Assembly: GCA_018376135.1 (NCBI GenBank)
Contig: JAHABX010000017.1
Location: 1-64,000, forward strand
Length of the DNA stretch: 64,000 nucleotides
Direction of reading: 5' to 3'
From: Clostridiales bacterium
GTDB lineage: Bacteria > Bacillota > Clostridia > Lachnospirales > Lachnospiraceae
In this document: positions 1 to 8,083 of the stretch, piece by piece
How the letters are laid out: each line of letters starts with the position of its first letter
How positions within the stretch are numbered: position 1 is the first letter of the stretch
Notes under the pieces: generated by a model
Seen by the model: the letters and a program-made list of their open reading frames with translations, nothing else
What the model was told of the DNA's origin: nothing
Database searches by the model: none
Translations under genes and position numbers: made by a program

Positions 1-1
1 G

Positions 2-670
2 GTGAATCCCATCCGTCAGCGTCATCAGATGAAGAAGGATATTAAGGGAGCAGAGTATCTCTGTGGTTTTTCCAGGAAGGACAGGCTTCTTCCGGTGATT
101 ACATTAGTTTTGTATGTGGGGGAGACTCCATGGGACGGAGCAGTGAATCTGCGGGAAATGGTGGATATGTACCGAATACCGGAGAAGCTGAGGGACTATG
201 TACAGGATTATCATATCCATGTGCTGGATGTGTGCCATATATCGGAGGAGCGGCTGCAGGATTTTCCGCCGGATATCCGCTTTATGTTTCAGTTTATGAA
301 GAACCAGAAGGATAAGAACGCGCTGAAATGTCTTCTGGAAAACTCCGCACCGGAGACGATATCGGATGATACGTATATCGCTCTGGCGGATTATACCGGG
401 GAGCCGGGGCTTTTGAAGATTATGGAAGAAGTGAAAAAAGTAGGAGGAGTGGATATGTGTCAGGCAATCAGAGAGATGGTGGAAGATGGAAGACGTCTTG
501 GAGAGGAAGAGGGGCGACGCCTCGGCAAAGAAGAAGGCAGGCGCCTTGGCGAACAGAGATTCAGGCTTTTGATGACGTATATGTGTGATGCGGGAGAGAG
601 TGATATGATCGTAAAGGTTGTAAAGGATGAGGAGCTTCTGCAGGAGATGTATCGAAAGTATCAGATATAG
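2..670 (+). CDS. Rpn family nuclease/transposase, C-terminal part
   Basis: This is the C-terminal part of a protein that resembles the Rpn (recombination-promoting nuclease, PD-(D/E)XK 'transposase') family common in Clostridia. The reading frame is open to the left window edge and the GTG at position 2 is probably internal, so the true start and the catalytic nuclease core lie outside. The visible part has the family's middle region and ends in a basic/acidic tail made of an octapeptide repeated almost three times (GRRLGEEE type, residues about 163-184), followed by a short helical end. Such tails are usual in Rpn proteins. The family cleaves DNA and promotes recA-independent recombination or phage defence in some hosts; the role here is inferred. 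No partner genes are visible. Confidence 0.65.
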   Translation: MNPIRQRHQMKKDIKGAEYLCGFSRKDRLLPVITLVLYVGETPWDGAVNLREMVDMYRIPEKLRDYVQDYHIHVLDVCHISEERLQDFPPDIRFMFQFMKNQKDKNALKCLLENSAPETISDDTYIALADYTGEPGLLKIMEEVKKVGGVDMCQAIREMVEDGRRLGEEEGRRLGKEEGRRLGEQRFRLLMTYMCDAGESDMIVKVVKDEELLQEMYRKYQI

Positions 671-697
671 AGGTTGATTCATAATCATACCGTATTG

Positions 698-759
698 CCC
701 GTCCCACAGCCATGAATTCGCTCGTACAAGTACGGCTCATTCATGACTGTGAGACGGGA
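698..759. repeat. Long imperfect inverted repeat between convergent genes
   Basis: Two arms of about 30 nt (698-727 and 731-759) are near-complementary, with the CCCGTC, CACAG and CATGAAT blocks conserved. Two of the differences are C-A mismatches in a plus-strand RNA but G-U pairs in a minus-strand RNA, so the fold is better in the transcript of the minus-strand gene that ends at 793. There is no long T run. It is probably a 3' UTR hairpin/terminator or a dispersed palindromic repeat. Confidence 0.6.
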
Positions 760-792
760 ATTTTAAGGTAAAGAGGGGCACTGCACAAGCAT

Positions 793-1971
793 CTACTTCA
801 GAGATAAAATATAATCCACCACCGCTTCCGAAGCGTGTCCGTCATCAAAATATCCCAGCTGTTCCATGAAGGGCGTCCGTGCCCGCCGGTAATCCTCTTC
901 TGAGAAATTCAGGATGTTCCGGATCATCTCTTCGTTGGAGAAGGCAAGGGGGATCGGGAGTTCCTCCAGCCGGAAGTAGTAGTCCTTGGTTCGTTTCATT
1001 TCTTCGTAGTCCTCGGCATAGAGGAAGGAGGGACGTCCGAGCTGGATGTAATCAAAGCCGCAGGAGGAATAGTCGCTGATGACTGCGTCTCCGGCGGCAA
1101 GCAGCTCCTGCACATTGTCATAGCGGGAGGCGTTCAGTACCCGGTCTGTGTAACGGATGTTGAAATCGTCCGGATTTACATTGGGATGGAGGCGCACCAG
1201 CATGATCCATCTGCCGCCGAAGCGCTTTTCAAAAGCATCCAGACAGCCTTCAAAGTCCAGGTGATAGACATTGAGCTTTCGGTTTTCCCTCCAGGTAGGT
1301 ACATATAAGACCAGATTCACGTCCTCCGGCAGGTGATAGTGATCCCGTACCAGCTTTCGTACTACAGGGGTATCCCGGAAATAAAAATCATTTTTGGGAA
1401 GTCCTTTTTCCAGAATCTCTCCATCATACCAGAAGCAGCGTTTATAGCAGTCGGTGCACCATCTGCAGTTGGAGATCATCAGATCCATCTTTGCCGCATC
1501 CTTCTTTGCATAGGCGATGTAGGCCGGGCTCAGGCTGTTTCCGGCGTCTTTTTCAATCTTTTTCAGTCCCGGACCGCCATGCCATACCTGGATATAGGTC
1601 TGATTTTTCTTTTTCTTAAAATAATAGAGCTTCCTTGTGTTATCCACCCAGACCGCAGCGGTAGACATGTGAAATACGAAGGAAAGAGTGTTGGGACGGA
1701 TGATCGTCAGCTCCGGGGGAAAGGTACAGCCGGGCTTTTCGCAGACCCAGTAAAGATCCCAGGGAAGCTTTCTTCTGATGAATTCTTCCGCAATATAACG
1801 GGGATTGTCTCCGAACCCATTGCCATTGAAGTTGCTGAAGATGATTTTCCGTTTCTGGACGGGGCACTGGGAGAAAAGCTGCCAGGCTGCCCAGAGCATC
1901 GCTTTGTGCAAAGACAGATATATTTTCAGAAGCGCCGGGTACACCGGCGACCGACGTAATGCATCTAACAT
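793..1971 (-). CDS. CDP-glycerol glycerophosphotransferase family protein
   Basis: A 392-residue member of the TagB/TagF-like CDP-glycerol:polyglycerol phosphate glycerophosphotransferase family, which transfers glycerol-phosphate (or ribitol-phosphate) units to teichoic-acid type cell-surface polymers at the inner face of the membrane. Family marks are WHGGPG near residue 130, PTWR near 225, RLHPN near 260 and the SDYSS block near 299. The N terminus (about residues 10-35) is amphipathic and likely binds membrane. The start at 1971 is chosen because it lies 9 nt after GGAGG; an in-frame ATG at 1977 is too close and the longer frame to 2031 runs through the promoter. It stands alone, divergent from an acyltransferase gene, which suggests a small cell-surface decoration locus. 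The acceptor is not known. Confidence 0.85.
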   Translation of the reverse strand: MLDALRRSPVYPALLKIYLSLHKAMLWAAWQLFSQCPVQKRKIIFSNFNGNGFGDNPRYIAEEFIRRKLPWDLYWVCEKPGCTFPPELTIIRPNTLSFVFHMSTAAVWVDNTRKLYYFKKKKNQTYIQVWHGGPGLKKIEKDAGNSLSPAYIAYAKKDAAKMDLMISNCRWCTDCYKRCFWYDGEILEKGLPKNDFYFRDTPVVRKLVRDHYHLPEDVNLVLYVPTWRENRKLNVYHLDFEGCLDAFEKRFGGRWIMLVRLHPNVNPDDFNIRYTDRVLNASRYDNVQELLAAGDAVISDYSSCGFDYIQLGRPSFLYAEDYEEMKRTKDYYFRLEELPIPLAFSNEEMIRNILNFSEEDYRRARTPFMEQLGYFDDGHASEAVVDYILSLK

Positions 1972-1996
1972 GATCATGTACCTCCAATTCTTAGAA

Positions 1997-2042
1997 CAGT
2001 GTAACACACTCCTTGTTCCGTGACAATTCATGTGTTACACTG
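1997..2042. promoter_or_regulatory. Overlapping divergent promoters
   Basis: A perfect 12-bp inverted repeat (CAGTGTAACACA at 1997-2008, TGTGTTACACTG at 2031-2042) holds a TACACT -10 on each strand. Plus strand: TTGTTC (2013-2018), 17 nt, TACACT (2036-2041). Minus strand: TTGTCA (2026-2021), 17 nt, TACACT (2003-1998). The two promoters point outward to the acyltransferase and the glycerophosphotransferase and share one spacer region. Confidence 0.75.
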
Positions 2043-2062
2043 ATTGCAGAAATGAGGTGCCT

Positions 2063-3037
2063 ATGAGAGAGAGAAATGAATCCCTGGACTGTCTGAAGGG
2101 AATTGCCATCCTGCTGGTCATGGCAGGTCATGTGCAGGTGCACAACCATATGACAGATCCGTATTTGTATGATGTGATAAAATCCCTGCAGATGCCGTTG
2201 TTTTTCCTGATCAGCGGATATCTGGCGGGAGCGGGTACGAAGATACAGAATCTGGAGCAGTATGGAAAGCGGATGGGAAAGCGTGCGGCGGCATATCTGC
2301 TTCCGTTCTTTTCCTGGCTGGTGGTGCAGCATATCAGTTTTGTGCCCCGGGCGCTGAAGACCGTATTGTTTCAGCTGGACTATGGGCTGTGGTTCCTTGT
2401 GACCCTGTTTTTGTTTACATGGATGGCTTATACGGCGCAGCTTGTACAGGCAAAGGTGAAACGGGAGTGGGGATTCTGGGTTCCGTTTCTGGGAAGCTGT
2501 CTGTTGATTCTGGCGGCGTATCTGTCAGGAGTGACATTTTTAAGCCCGTCTATCCTGATCATCTACCTTCCTTATTACACGGCGGCATATTTCTGCGGTA
2601 TGCATCCGGAAGTGCCGGAAACATACATTCCGGTGAGCTGGCAGAGAGCGGCTGCGTGCGTGGGCGGTGCGGTATTTCTGGGGATGGCAGCGGTACTGGA
2701 TCTGGTGACGGTGACGGGCATCGTCATGCTGGGGATCCAGACTGCAGCATCCTTCCTTGGATGTTTTGCGCTGATCCGGCTGGTGCTGGACTGGAAGGAG
2801 AACCGGGTAAAGTCCCGGCTTGCAGTGCTGGGGCAGTATACGCTGGAGATCTATGTGCTTCATTATCAGTTTGCGGCGGTCCTGAATCCGGCGGGTGTGG
2901 TCTATGCCTTCTGGAGCTGGCAGGGACTTTTGTACAGTGTGACGGCGTTCATAGCCATGAGTGTGATCACGGCGGCGGGGATCTATATCATTGATCATGT
3001 GGCGGTGCTGAGGCTTTTGTTGTTTGGAAAGAGGTAA
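2063..3037 (+). CDS. Membrane acyltransferase (Acyl_transf_3 / fucose 4-O-acetylase type)
   Basis: A polytopic membrane protein of about 324 residues with the N-terminal signature of the acyltransferase 3 family (LDCLKGIAILLVMAGH, with the catalytic-type His) and roughly ten hydrophobic segments. These enzymes move acetyl or other acyl groups from a cytoplasmic donor onto sugars of surface polysaccharides or exported glycolipids. The start at ATG 2063 follows GAGGTG; the open frame begins earlier at 2030 but that ATG lies inside the -10 region of the promoter. It is divergent from a CDP-glycerol transferase gene, so both may modify the same surface polymer (inference). Substrate unknown. Confidence 0.8.
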   Translation: MRERNESLDCLKGIAILLVMAGHVQVHNHMTDPYLYDVIKSLQMPLFFLISGYLAGAGTKIQNLEQYGKRMGKRAAAYLLPFFSWLVVQHISFVPRALKTVLFQLDYGLWFLVTLFLFTWMAYTAQLVQAKVKREWGFWVPFLGSCLLILAAYLSGVTFLSPSILIIYLPYYTAAYFCGMHPEVPETYIPVSWQRAAACVGGAVFLGMAAVLDLVTVTGIVMLGIQTAASFLGCFALIRLVLDWKENRVKSRLAVLGQYTLEIYVLHYQFAAVLNPAGVVYAFWSWQGLLYSVTAFIAMSVITAAGIYIIDHVAVLRLLLFGKR

Positions 3038-3046
3038 GGGGGAGAG

Positions 3047-4942
3047 ATGCTTCGTATACTATTTGTGATTCCGTATAAAGGAGTAGAGGAGAAGGTCAAG
3101 CAGGTTTTCGAGGAGGTACTGTCTCTTCGCGGGGAGGAGATCACCTACAATATTCGGCTGGCAAAGACGGGTGATCGGCTGGAGATCGAATCGGATGTAA
3201 CGGATGTGGTGATTGTCCGGGGATTTACATCCGTATATATGAAGACGAGTCTTCCCAAGATAGAGCTTCAGGTGTCTGCCTTTGATATGCTGAAAGCGGC
3301 GTATGAGTGCCTTCGGGAATATGATTGTAAAAAGATTGCGTTTATCGGAACTACCAATATGATCTATGGAGCAGACTCGATCAATGAGATTATAGATTCG
3401 GCAGAAGTCATTGGAAGAACCGTATTTGATATTTCAGAGATGGACCAGGTGATGGATGAACTGCTTGGAAGGGGAGTAGATGCGGTGATTGGAGGGGGTA
3501 CGGTCGTTCAGGTTGCCCGGAAAAGGGGAATCCCGCATATCCTTTTGAAATCCGGGAAGGAAAGCATCTATCAGGCAGTGGAAGAGGCGATTACAGCCAT
3601 GAAGATTGCCAGAGCGGAAAAGGAGAAGAGAGAATACCTTCAGGCAATTATGGATTATTCTTTTGAAGGCATTGTATCTACAGATGTGGACGGGCAGATA
3701 TTATCAGCAAACCGGTTCGCGGCAGAGAAACTCATAAGTCTGGATGGTACTTCGGGCGGGAGGCTGATCGGGAGAAAGATAGAAGAATTTTTCCCGAATA
3801 TTCATCTGGATGCACATTCACAGAATATGCTGGCAAAGCTGATTTCTTCCGGATGGCGCAGGTTTATGGTGAACTGTGTAAGGCTTTCGGATGAGGAGAC
3901 CACAGAAGGGTGGATCTTTACCTTTCGTGATATTGAAAATATTCAGGAGGACGAGGGTAAGATCAGAAAGCAGCTTTACAGTAAGGGGCTATTTGCCAAA
4001 TATCATTTTGACAATGTGATCTGCAGAAGCCGTATTATGAAAATGACGATCCAGACCGCCATGAAGTATGCAATGGCAGAATCCAATGTATTTATTCACG
4101 GAGAGACGGGGACGGGTAAGGAGCTGTTCGCTCAAAGCATCCATAATGCAAGCAGCAGAAGAGATGGCCCCTTTGTTGCAGTCAATTGTGCCGCCCTGCC
4201 GGAATCCTTATTGGAAAGTGAATTGTTCGGATATGTGGAGGGTGCGTTTACAGGTGCCATAAAGGGTGGAAAGGCCGGATTGTTTGAGCTGGCACATAAT
4301 GGCACATTGTTTCTGGATGAGATTGGAGACATGGCGGTCAACCTGCAGGCTCGTCTGCTGCGTGTGATTCAGGAACGGGAAATTATGCGTCTTGGAGGAA
4401 ATCAGGTCATACCTGTGAATGTCAGGATCATCGCAGCGGCAAATAAGGATATGCATACTGCGGTTCGGGAGGGGAGCTTCCGGCAGGATCTGTTATATCG
4501 GATCGATGTCCTGAGGCTGGAGCTGCCGCCGCTCAGAAACAGAGGAGAGGATGTGCTGGAGCTGGCAGAATTCTATATCCAAAAGGAGCGGATAAAGACC
4601 GGCTGTGTACTGAAGAGTCTGGACGAAAGAGTCCGGCATTGGATCATGGAACAGCCCTGGGAAGGAAATGCCCGGGAGCTTCGGAATTTCTGCGAACGCC
4701 TCTGCGTGCTCTGTGAAAAGGGAGAAGCGGATATGGAAGATATCGCGGCGGCATCCGGAGCTTCTGTATATGCAGAGGTGTCAGGAAAGATGAACCGGGA
4801 TATGGAGCCGGAGGAAAAGAAGAAAATTGAACAGGCATTGAGAGCGCACGGCTTCAGCCGCAAGGAGACGGCTGCCGCGTTGAATATTGATACCAGTACG
4901 CTGTGGAGAAAGATTCGTAAATATGAGATAGATTGCAAATAG
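3047..4942 (+). CDS. Sigma-54-dependent activator with PrpR-N and PAS domains
   Basis: A 631-residue enhancer-binding protein. Order: PrpR_N-like sensor domain (about 1-190), PAS domain (about 195-310), AAA+ sigma-54 interaction domain (about 328-560) with Walker A GETGTGKE at 352-359 and the sigma-54 contact loop GAFTGA at 399-404, and a C-terminal Fis-type HTH (about 590-630). PrpR_N domains bind small metabolites, as in the propionate regulator PrpR; the PAS domain may sense a second signal. It begins 10 nt after the acyltransferase stop with a GGGGGAGAG ribosome site. It is followed by a hairpin and a clear -24/-12 promoter driving the operon at 5087-10743, its obvious target. Both Walker A and GAFTGA are intact, so it should be active. 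The ligand is unknown, probably the substrate of the adjacent transporter. Confidence 0.93.
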   Translation: MLRILFVIPYKGVEEKVKQVFEEVLSLRGEEITYNIRLAKTGDRLEIESDVTDVVIVRGFTSVYMKTSLPKIELQVSAFDMLKAAYECLREYDCKKIAFIGTTNMIYGADSINEIIDSAEVIGRTVFDISEMDQVMDELLGRGVDAVIGGGTVVQVARKRGIPHILLKSGKESIYQAVEEAITAMKIARAEKEKREYLQAIMDYSFEGIVSTDVDGQILSANRFAAEKLISLDGTSGGRLIGRKIEEFFPNIHLDAHSQNMLAKLISSGWRRFMVNCVRLSDEETTEGWIFTFRDIENIQEDEGKIRKQLYSKGLFAKYHFDNVICRSRIMKMTIQTAMKYAMAESNVFIHGETGTGKELFAQSIHNASSRRDGPFVAVNCAALPESLLESELFGYVEGAFTGAIKGGKAGLFELAHNGTLFLDEIGDMAVNLQARLLRVIQEREIMRLGGNQVIPVNVRIIAAANKDMHTAVREGSFRQDLLYRIDVLRLELPPLRNRGEDVLELAEFYIQKERIKTGCVLKSLDERVRHWIMEQPWEGNARELRNFCERLCVLCEKGEADMEDIAAASGASVYAEVSGKMNRDMEPEEKKKIEQALRAHGFSRKETAAALNIDTSTLWRKIRKYEIDCK

Positions 4943-4986
4943 AAATCGGTGCAATGCAAAAACCATGCATTGCACCGATTTTTTGC
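4943..4986 (+). terminator. Terminator hairpin, possible activator site
   Basis: A perfect 16-bp stem (4943-4958 with 4966-4981) with a 7-nt loop and following Ts immediately after the activator stop. It fits an intrinsic terminator. The same dyad contains TGCAATGCA-N7-TGCATTGCA and lies about 50-90 bp upstream of the -24 element at 5030, the normal place for an enhancer site. Confidence 0.8.
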
Positions 4987-5029
4987 GCTTAAAATGAGAA
5001 AAAACACGAAAAATAGGGAAAAATGAAGT

Positions 5030-5045
5030 TGGCACAGGATTTGCT
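5030..5045 (+). promoter_or_regulatory. Sigma-54 (-24/-12) promoter
   Basis: TGGCAC at 5030-5035, five bases, TTGCT at 5041-5045; the GG (5031-5032) and GC (5043-5044) are exactly 10 nt apart as sigma-54 requires. It sits 42 nt before the start of the first gene of the operon and directly downstream of a sigma-54 activator gene. Confidence 0.9.
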
Positions 5046-5086
5046 GATTATTATAGTATCGAAAATAAAAAGGAGAAGCATACAAG

Positions 5087-6451
5087 ATGGATTATACAAA
5101 CTTGTTTCGAGATCGGAATAAGAAATCAAAAGTAGGTGTCCTGGGAGCAACAAGAGGCTATGGCTATACATTGCTTGCACAGATCCCGAATGTAGAAGGC
5201 ATGGAGCTTCGGGCAGTCTGTTCCAGACATCCGGAGGAATGTCGGGATGTTCTGCAGGAGATTGGATATGATATGAGCAGGGTCGTTATCTGTGAAGATA
5301 AAGAAGCAGCTGCATGTGCGCCGGAAGATGCCATTATCATTATCAGTGATTACCGTCTGATCCTGGAATGTGGAATTACGGGTCTGGTAGAGTGTACCGG
5401 AAATACTGCGGTAAGCTGTGATGCTGCGGTGTCAGCGCTGAAGAGAGGAATCAACGTCTATATGGTTTCCAAGGAAACAGACAGTGTGTGCGGACCGATC
5501 CTGAATCAGATTGCAGAGCAGAATCATGCGGTTTATGCTCTGGTGAATGGTGATCAGCCACGTAATCTGCTGGATCTCTTATCGTGGGCGCGGGTGCTGG
5601 GACTGGAGGTCATCGCAGCGGGAAAATCCAGTGAATATGACTTTGTCTGGGACAGAGAAAGCGGAGAGCTTACTTATACGGATGGCAGCGGCATGCACGT
5701 GACGGTACCGGAGCTTTTGAGCTGCTGGAGATATGAGGGGGCAGAGACGCTGGAAAAGAGAAAAGAGCTGCTGGGTAAATATACAGATGTGATCTCAGCG
5801 GATCTCTGTGAGATGAATCTTGTATCCAATGTCAGCGGACTTGTGCCGGCTGCTCCGTTTTTAAGCTATCCCATTGCCAAAATAAGTGAACTGGCGGATA
5901 TCTTTATTCCGGAAGAGGACGGAGGAATTCTGAAGAAAACCGGAGTGGTGGATGTTTTCCATAATCTGCGGGGAATTGATGAAGCGAGCTTTGCGGGCGG
6001 CGAATTTATTATCGTCAGATGTGAAAATGAGAAGATGTGGGATCTGCTGGAGAGCAAGGGCCATATCGTTGGCAGGAATAAAAAATATGCATGCATTTAC
6101 TGGCCGTATCACATGATGGGTCTGGAAAGCCCGATCACAATCTTACTGGGTGATCTCATGGGAATCGGGACCCGTACGGATTGTCGTCAGGTGTCCGTCC
6201 TGTCAGGGATTGCGAAGGAAGATCTGGCGAAGGGAACAATACTGGAGGTTCATGGTCATAATCATAAAATCGAAGGGCTGCTTCCGGAGCTTCTGGAAAG
6301 TAAAACAGTCGGAAGGGCGGCACCCTATTATCTGTTGAATGGAACCACCCTCCTGCGGGATGTGAAAAAGGGAGAACCAATCACAATGGACGATGTGGAT
6401 CTGTCAGGACTGGATATCTATAAATTATATATGCAGGGATTGGAGCTTTAA
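5087..6451 (+). CDS. NAD(P)-dependent oxidoreductase with SAF domain (homoserine dehydrogenase-like)
   Basis: A 454-residue protein with an N-terminal Rossmann fold (VGVLGATRGYGYTLLAQ near residue 17, less glycine-rich than classic GxGxxG) resembling homoserine dehydrogenase, and a C-terminal SAF-type domain (about 375-440, with a KKGEPITMDDV block of the kind seen in SAF/AFP domains). Members of this family occur in carbohydrate-acid and polyol catabolic clusters and are not homoserine dehydrogenases proper. GGAG precedes the ATG. It is the first gene after the sigma-54 promoter and is followed by a tripartite tricarboxylate-type transporter and an amidohydrolase, so it likely oxidises or reduces an intermediate derived from the imported compound. 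The exact reaction cannot be read from the sequence. Confidence 0.75.
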   Translation: MDYTNLFRDRNKKSKVGVLGATRGYGYTLLAQIPNVEGMELRAVCSRHPEECRDVLQEIGYDMSRVVICEDKEAAACAPEDAIIIISDYRLILECGITGLVECTGNTAVSCDAAVSALKRGINVYMVSKETDSVCGPILNQIAEQNHAVYALVNGDQPRNLLDLLSWARVLGLEVIAAGKSSEYDFVWDRESGELTYTDGSGMHVTVPELLSCWRYEGAETLEKRKELLGKYTDVISADLCEMNLVSNVSGLVPAAPFLSYPIAKISELADIFIPEEDGGILKKTGVVDVFHNLRGIDEASFAGGEFIIVRCENEKMWDLLESKGHIVGRNKKYACIYWPYHMMGLESPITILLGDLMGIGTRTDCRQVSVLSGIAKEDLAKGTILEVHGHNHKIEGLLPELLESKTVGRAAPYYLLNGTTLLRDVKKGEPITMDDVDLSGLDIYKLYMQGLEL

Positions 6452-6469
6452 GCTGTTTATGTGGGGTAT

Positions 6470-6486
6470 GGCGTTCCGTAAACGCC
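6470..6486 (+). other. Small hairpin before tctC
   Basis: GGCGTT-CCGTA-AACGCC forms a 6-bp stem in the 67-nt gap before the binding-protein gene, with no T run after it. It may protect the 5' end of a processed tctC message; see the matching hairpin after tctC. Confidence 0.4.
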
Positions 6487-6518
6487 TGAAATATATATTA
6501 CAAATGGAGGATTTAATA

Positions 6519-7565
6519 ATGAAAAGAAAATTTGTGGCGGCAACTTTAGCAACGGTATTGACATTTACCATGCTTCTTGGCGGATGTGGTCAGAAGCAGG
6601 AAGAAACTCCGGAAGCACCGGCTGAGACAACGGAAGAGGCTCCGGCTGAGGAAGCTGAAACGAGTGCTTCTGCCTGGAAACCGGAAAAACCGGTTACCGT
6701 AATCTGCCCGTATGGAGCCGGCGGCGGACAGGACGTGGCAGCAAGACTTTTTGCGCAGTATGCAGAAAAATATGCAGGTGTAAAATTTGTTGTAGAGAAT
6801 AAAACGGGTGGATCCGGAACAATTGGAAATACAGCAATCGCAACTGCAAATCCAGACGGATATACGCTTGGTATGTTCCACAATTTAAGCCTGTATGATC
6901 AGTATCTGGTAGATGGTGTAACATATAACGAGGAATCCTTTACACAGCTTGCAATTTTCTGTGCAGACTCCACTGTTATTGTGGCTAACAAGAATCTGGG
7001 CGTAAGTTCTATTGATGAGCTGGTTGCACTTGCAAAAGAAAAACCAGGTCAGATTACATGGGGTGGTCCGGAGTTCTCTTCTCAGACTTATCCGAGAATG
7101 AATGTAGAAAATGCATCTGGTGTTGAATTTGGTAAGATGATTTTTGATGGTGGCGCAAACTCTCTGGCAGCAGTAGCAGGTGGAAACTGTGGTGTTACCA
7201 GTGTATTCCCATCTGAGTATTTCGCAATGGCTGATAACGAAGATATTGTTGCAATTGCAACGACTGGTGAAGAACGAATGGAAGCAGTTGGAGATATCCC
7301 GACTATGAAAGAGCAGGGAGTAGATGCAACCTTCTATCAGTGGAGAAGTTTTGTCCTTCCGGCAGGTGCTGCTGATGAAGTAGTAGCTTTTTATGATGAT
7401 GTATTTACTCAGGTAATTGCAGATACAGATTTCCAGAAAGAGCTGGCAGACGGTGGATTTAACCTTCTTGAAGTGGCAGGTCATGAAGCAGCTACAGAAT
7501 ATATGCTGGCTGACTTTGAAGCAAATAAAGATGCCATCATGTCCGCGGCAAACGGTTCCAACTAA
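6519..7565 (+). CDS. tctC: Tripartite tricarboxylate transporter substrate-binding lipoprotein (TctC)
   Basis: A 348-residue TctC/Bug-type solute-binding protein. The start at 6519 gives a clean lipoprotein signal peptide with lipobox LLGGC near residue 22, followed by a Glu/Ala/Thr/Pro-rich linker and the mature domain beginning VTVICPYGAGGG, the TctC family hallmark; GGSGTIGN and NPDGYTLG are also family motifs. GGAGG lies at 6506-6510. The protein binds an organic acid outside the cell and hands it to the TctA/TctB membrane pair encoded just downstream. Bug proteins bind diverse carboxylates, so the ligand is not predicted. A strong hairpin directly after the stop probably keeps this subunit more highly expressed than the membrane subunits. 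Confidence 0.93.
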   Translation: MKRKFVAATLATVLTFTMLLGGCGQKQEETPEAPAETTEEAPAEEAETSASAWKPEKPVTVICPYGAGGGQDVAARLFAQYAEKYAGVKFVVENKTGGSGTIGNTAIATANPDGYTLGMFHNLSLYDQYLVDGVTYNEESFTQLAIFCADSTVIVANKNLGVSSIDELVALAKEKPGQITWGGPEFSSQTYPRMNVENASGVEFGKMIFDGGANSLAAVAGGNCGVTSVFPSEYFAMADNEDIVAIATTGEERMEAVGDIPTMKEQGVDATFYQWRSFVLPAGAADEVVAFYDDVFTQVIADTDFQKELADGGFNLLEVAGHEAATEYMLADFEANKDAIMSAANGSN

Positions 7566-7578
7566 TCAAATAACAGGG

Positions 7579-7605
7579 GGGAGAGCCGTTTGGCTCTCCC
7601 TTTTT
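7579..7605 (+). terminator. Terminator/attenuator between tctC and tctB
   Basis: A 9-bp stem GGGAGAGCC (7579-7587) and GGCTCTCCC (7592-7600), a 4-nt loop and five Ts. As an intra-operon partial terminator it would lower the membrane subunits relative to the binding protein. Confidence 0.85.
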
Positions 7606-7624
7606 GCAGAAAGAGGATATGGAT

Positions 7625-8071
7625 ATGAAGAGTAAAAAATGGGATTTGCTGATTTGCATTGTATTAGCGGCGCTTTTGATGATCTTCGTGCTTGACCTTC
7701 CGAATACAAATCCAATGGCAAGAGTCTATCCAATGGTTGTGTTGGGAGGAAGCTATCTGATGATCGCTATTACCATTGTAAAGTGGTTTATTGCGAAGAA
7801 GAGAGGGGAAATTGAAGGCGGAGAGGGAATGGATACAAAGCGAATCGTATATATTGCGGTATATTGTTTGTCGATTCTTGTTTATATTTTATTGATTCAA
7901 AAACTTGGTTTTATTGTTTCCACGATTGCTTTTGGAATTTATTCGCTGATCTATCTGAAAAATAAAAACAAGATTTTGATCGTTGTACTTCCGATCGTTG
8001 TAACAGTAGTTTTGTATTATATTTTCACAAACTTTTTATTTGTAACGCTGCCATCCGGGCTTCTGATGTAA
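7625..8071 (+). CDS. tctB: Tripartite tricarboxylate transporter small membrane subunit (TctB)
   Basis: A 148-residue membrane protein with four predicted hydrophobic segments (about 5-25, 35-55, 75-100 and 115-140), the size and topology of TctB, the small integral subunit of TTT transporters. The ATG at 7625 is preferred over 7619 because AGAGGA then has a normal spacing. It lies between the binding-protein gene and tctA. Sequence conservation in this family is low, so the call rests mainly on topology and position. Confidence 0.85.
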   Translation: MKSKKWDLLICIVLAALLMIFVLDLPNTNPMARVYPMVVLGGSYLMIAITIVKWFIAKKRGEIEGGEGMDTKRIVYIAVYCLSILVYILLIQKLGFIVSTIAFGIYSLIYLKNKNKILIVVLPIVVTVVLYYIFTNFLFVTLPSGLLM

Positions 8072-8083
8072 AGGAGGAGTATC

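Noticed and set aside
5087..6451. Calling this gene homoserine dehydrogenase (hom)
   Set aside because: The fold is similar but the SAF-like end and the transporter/amidohydrolase context do not fit threonine synthesis.
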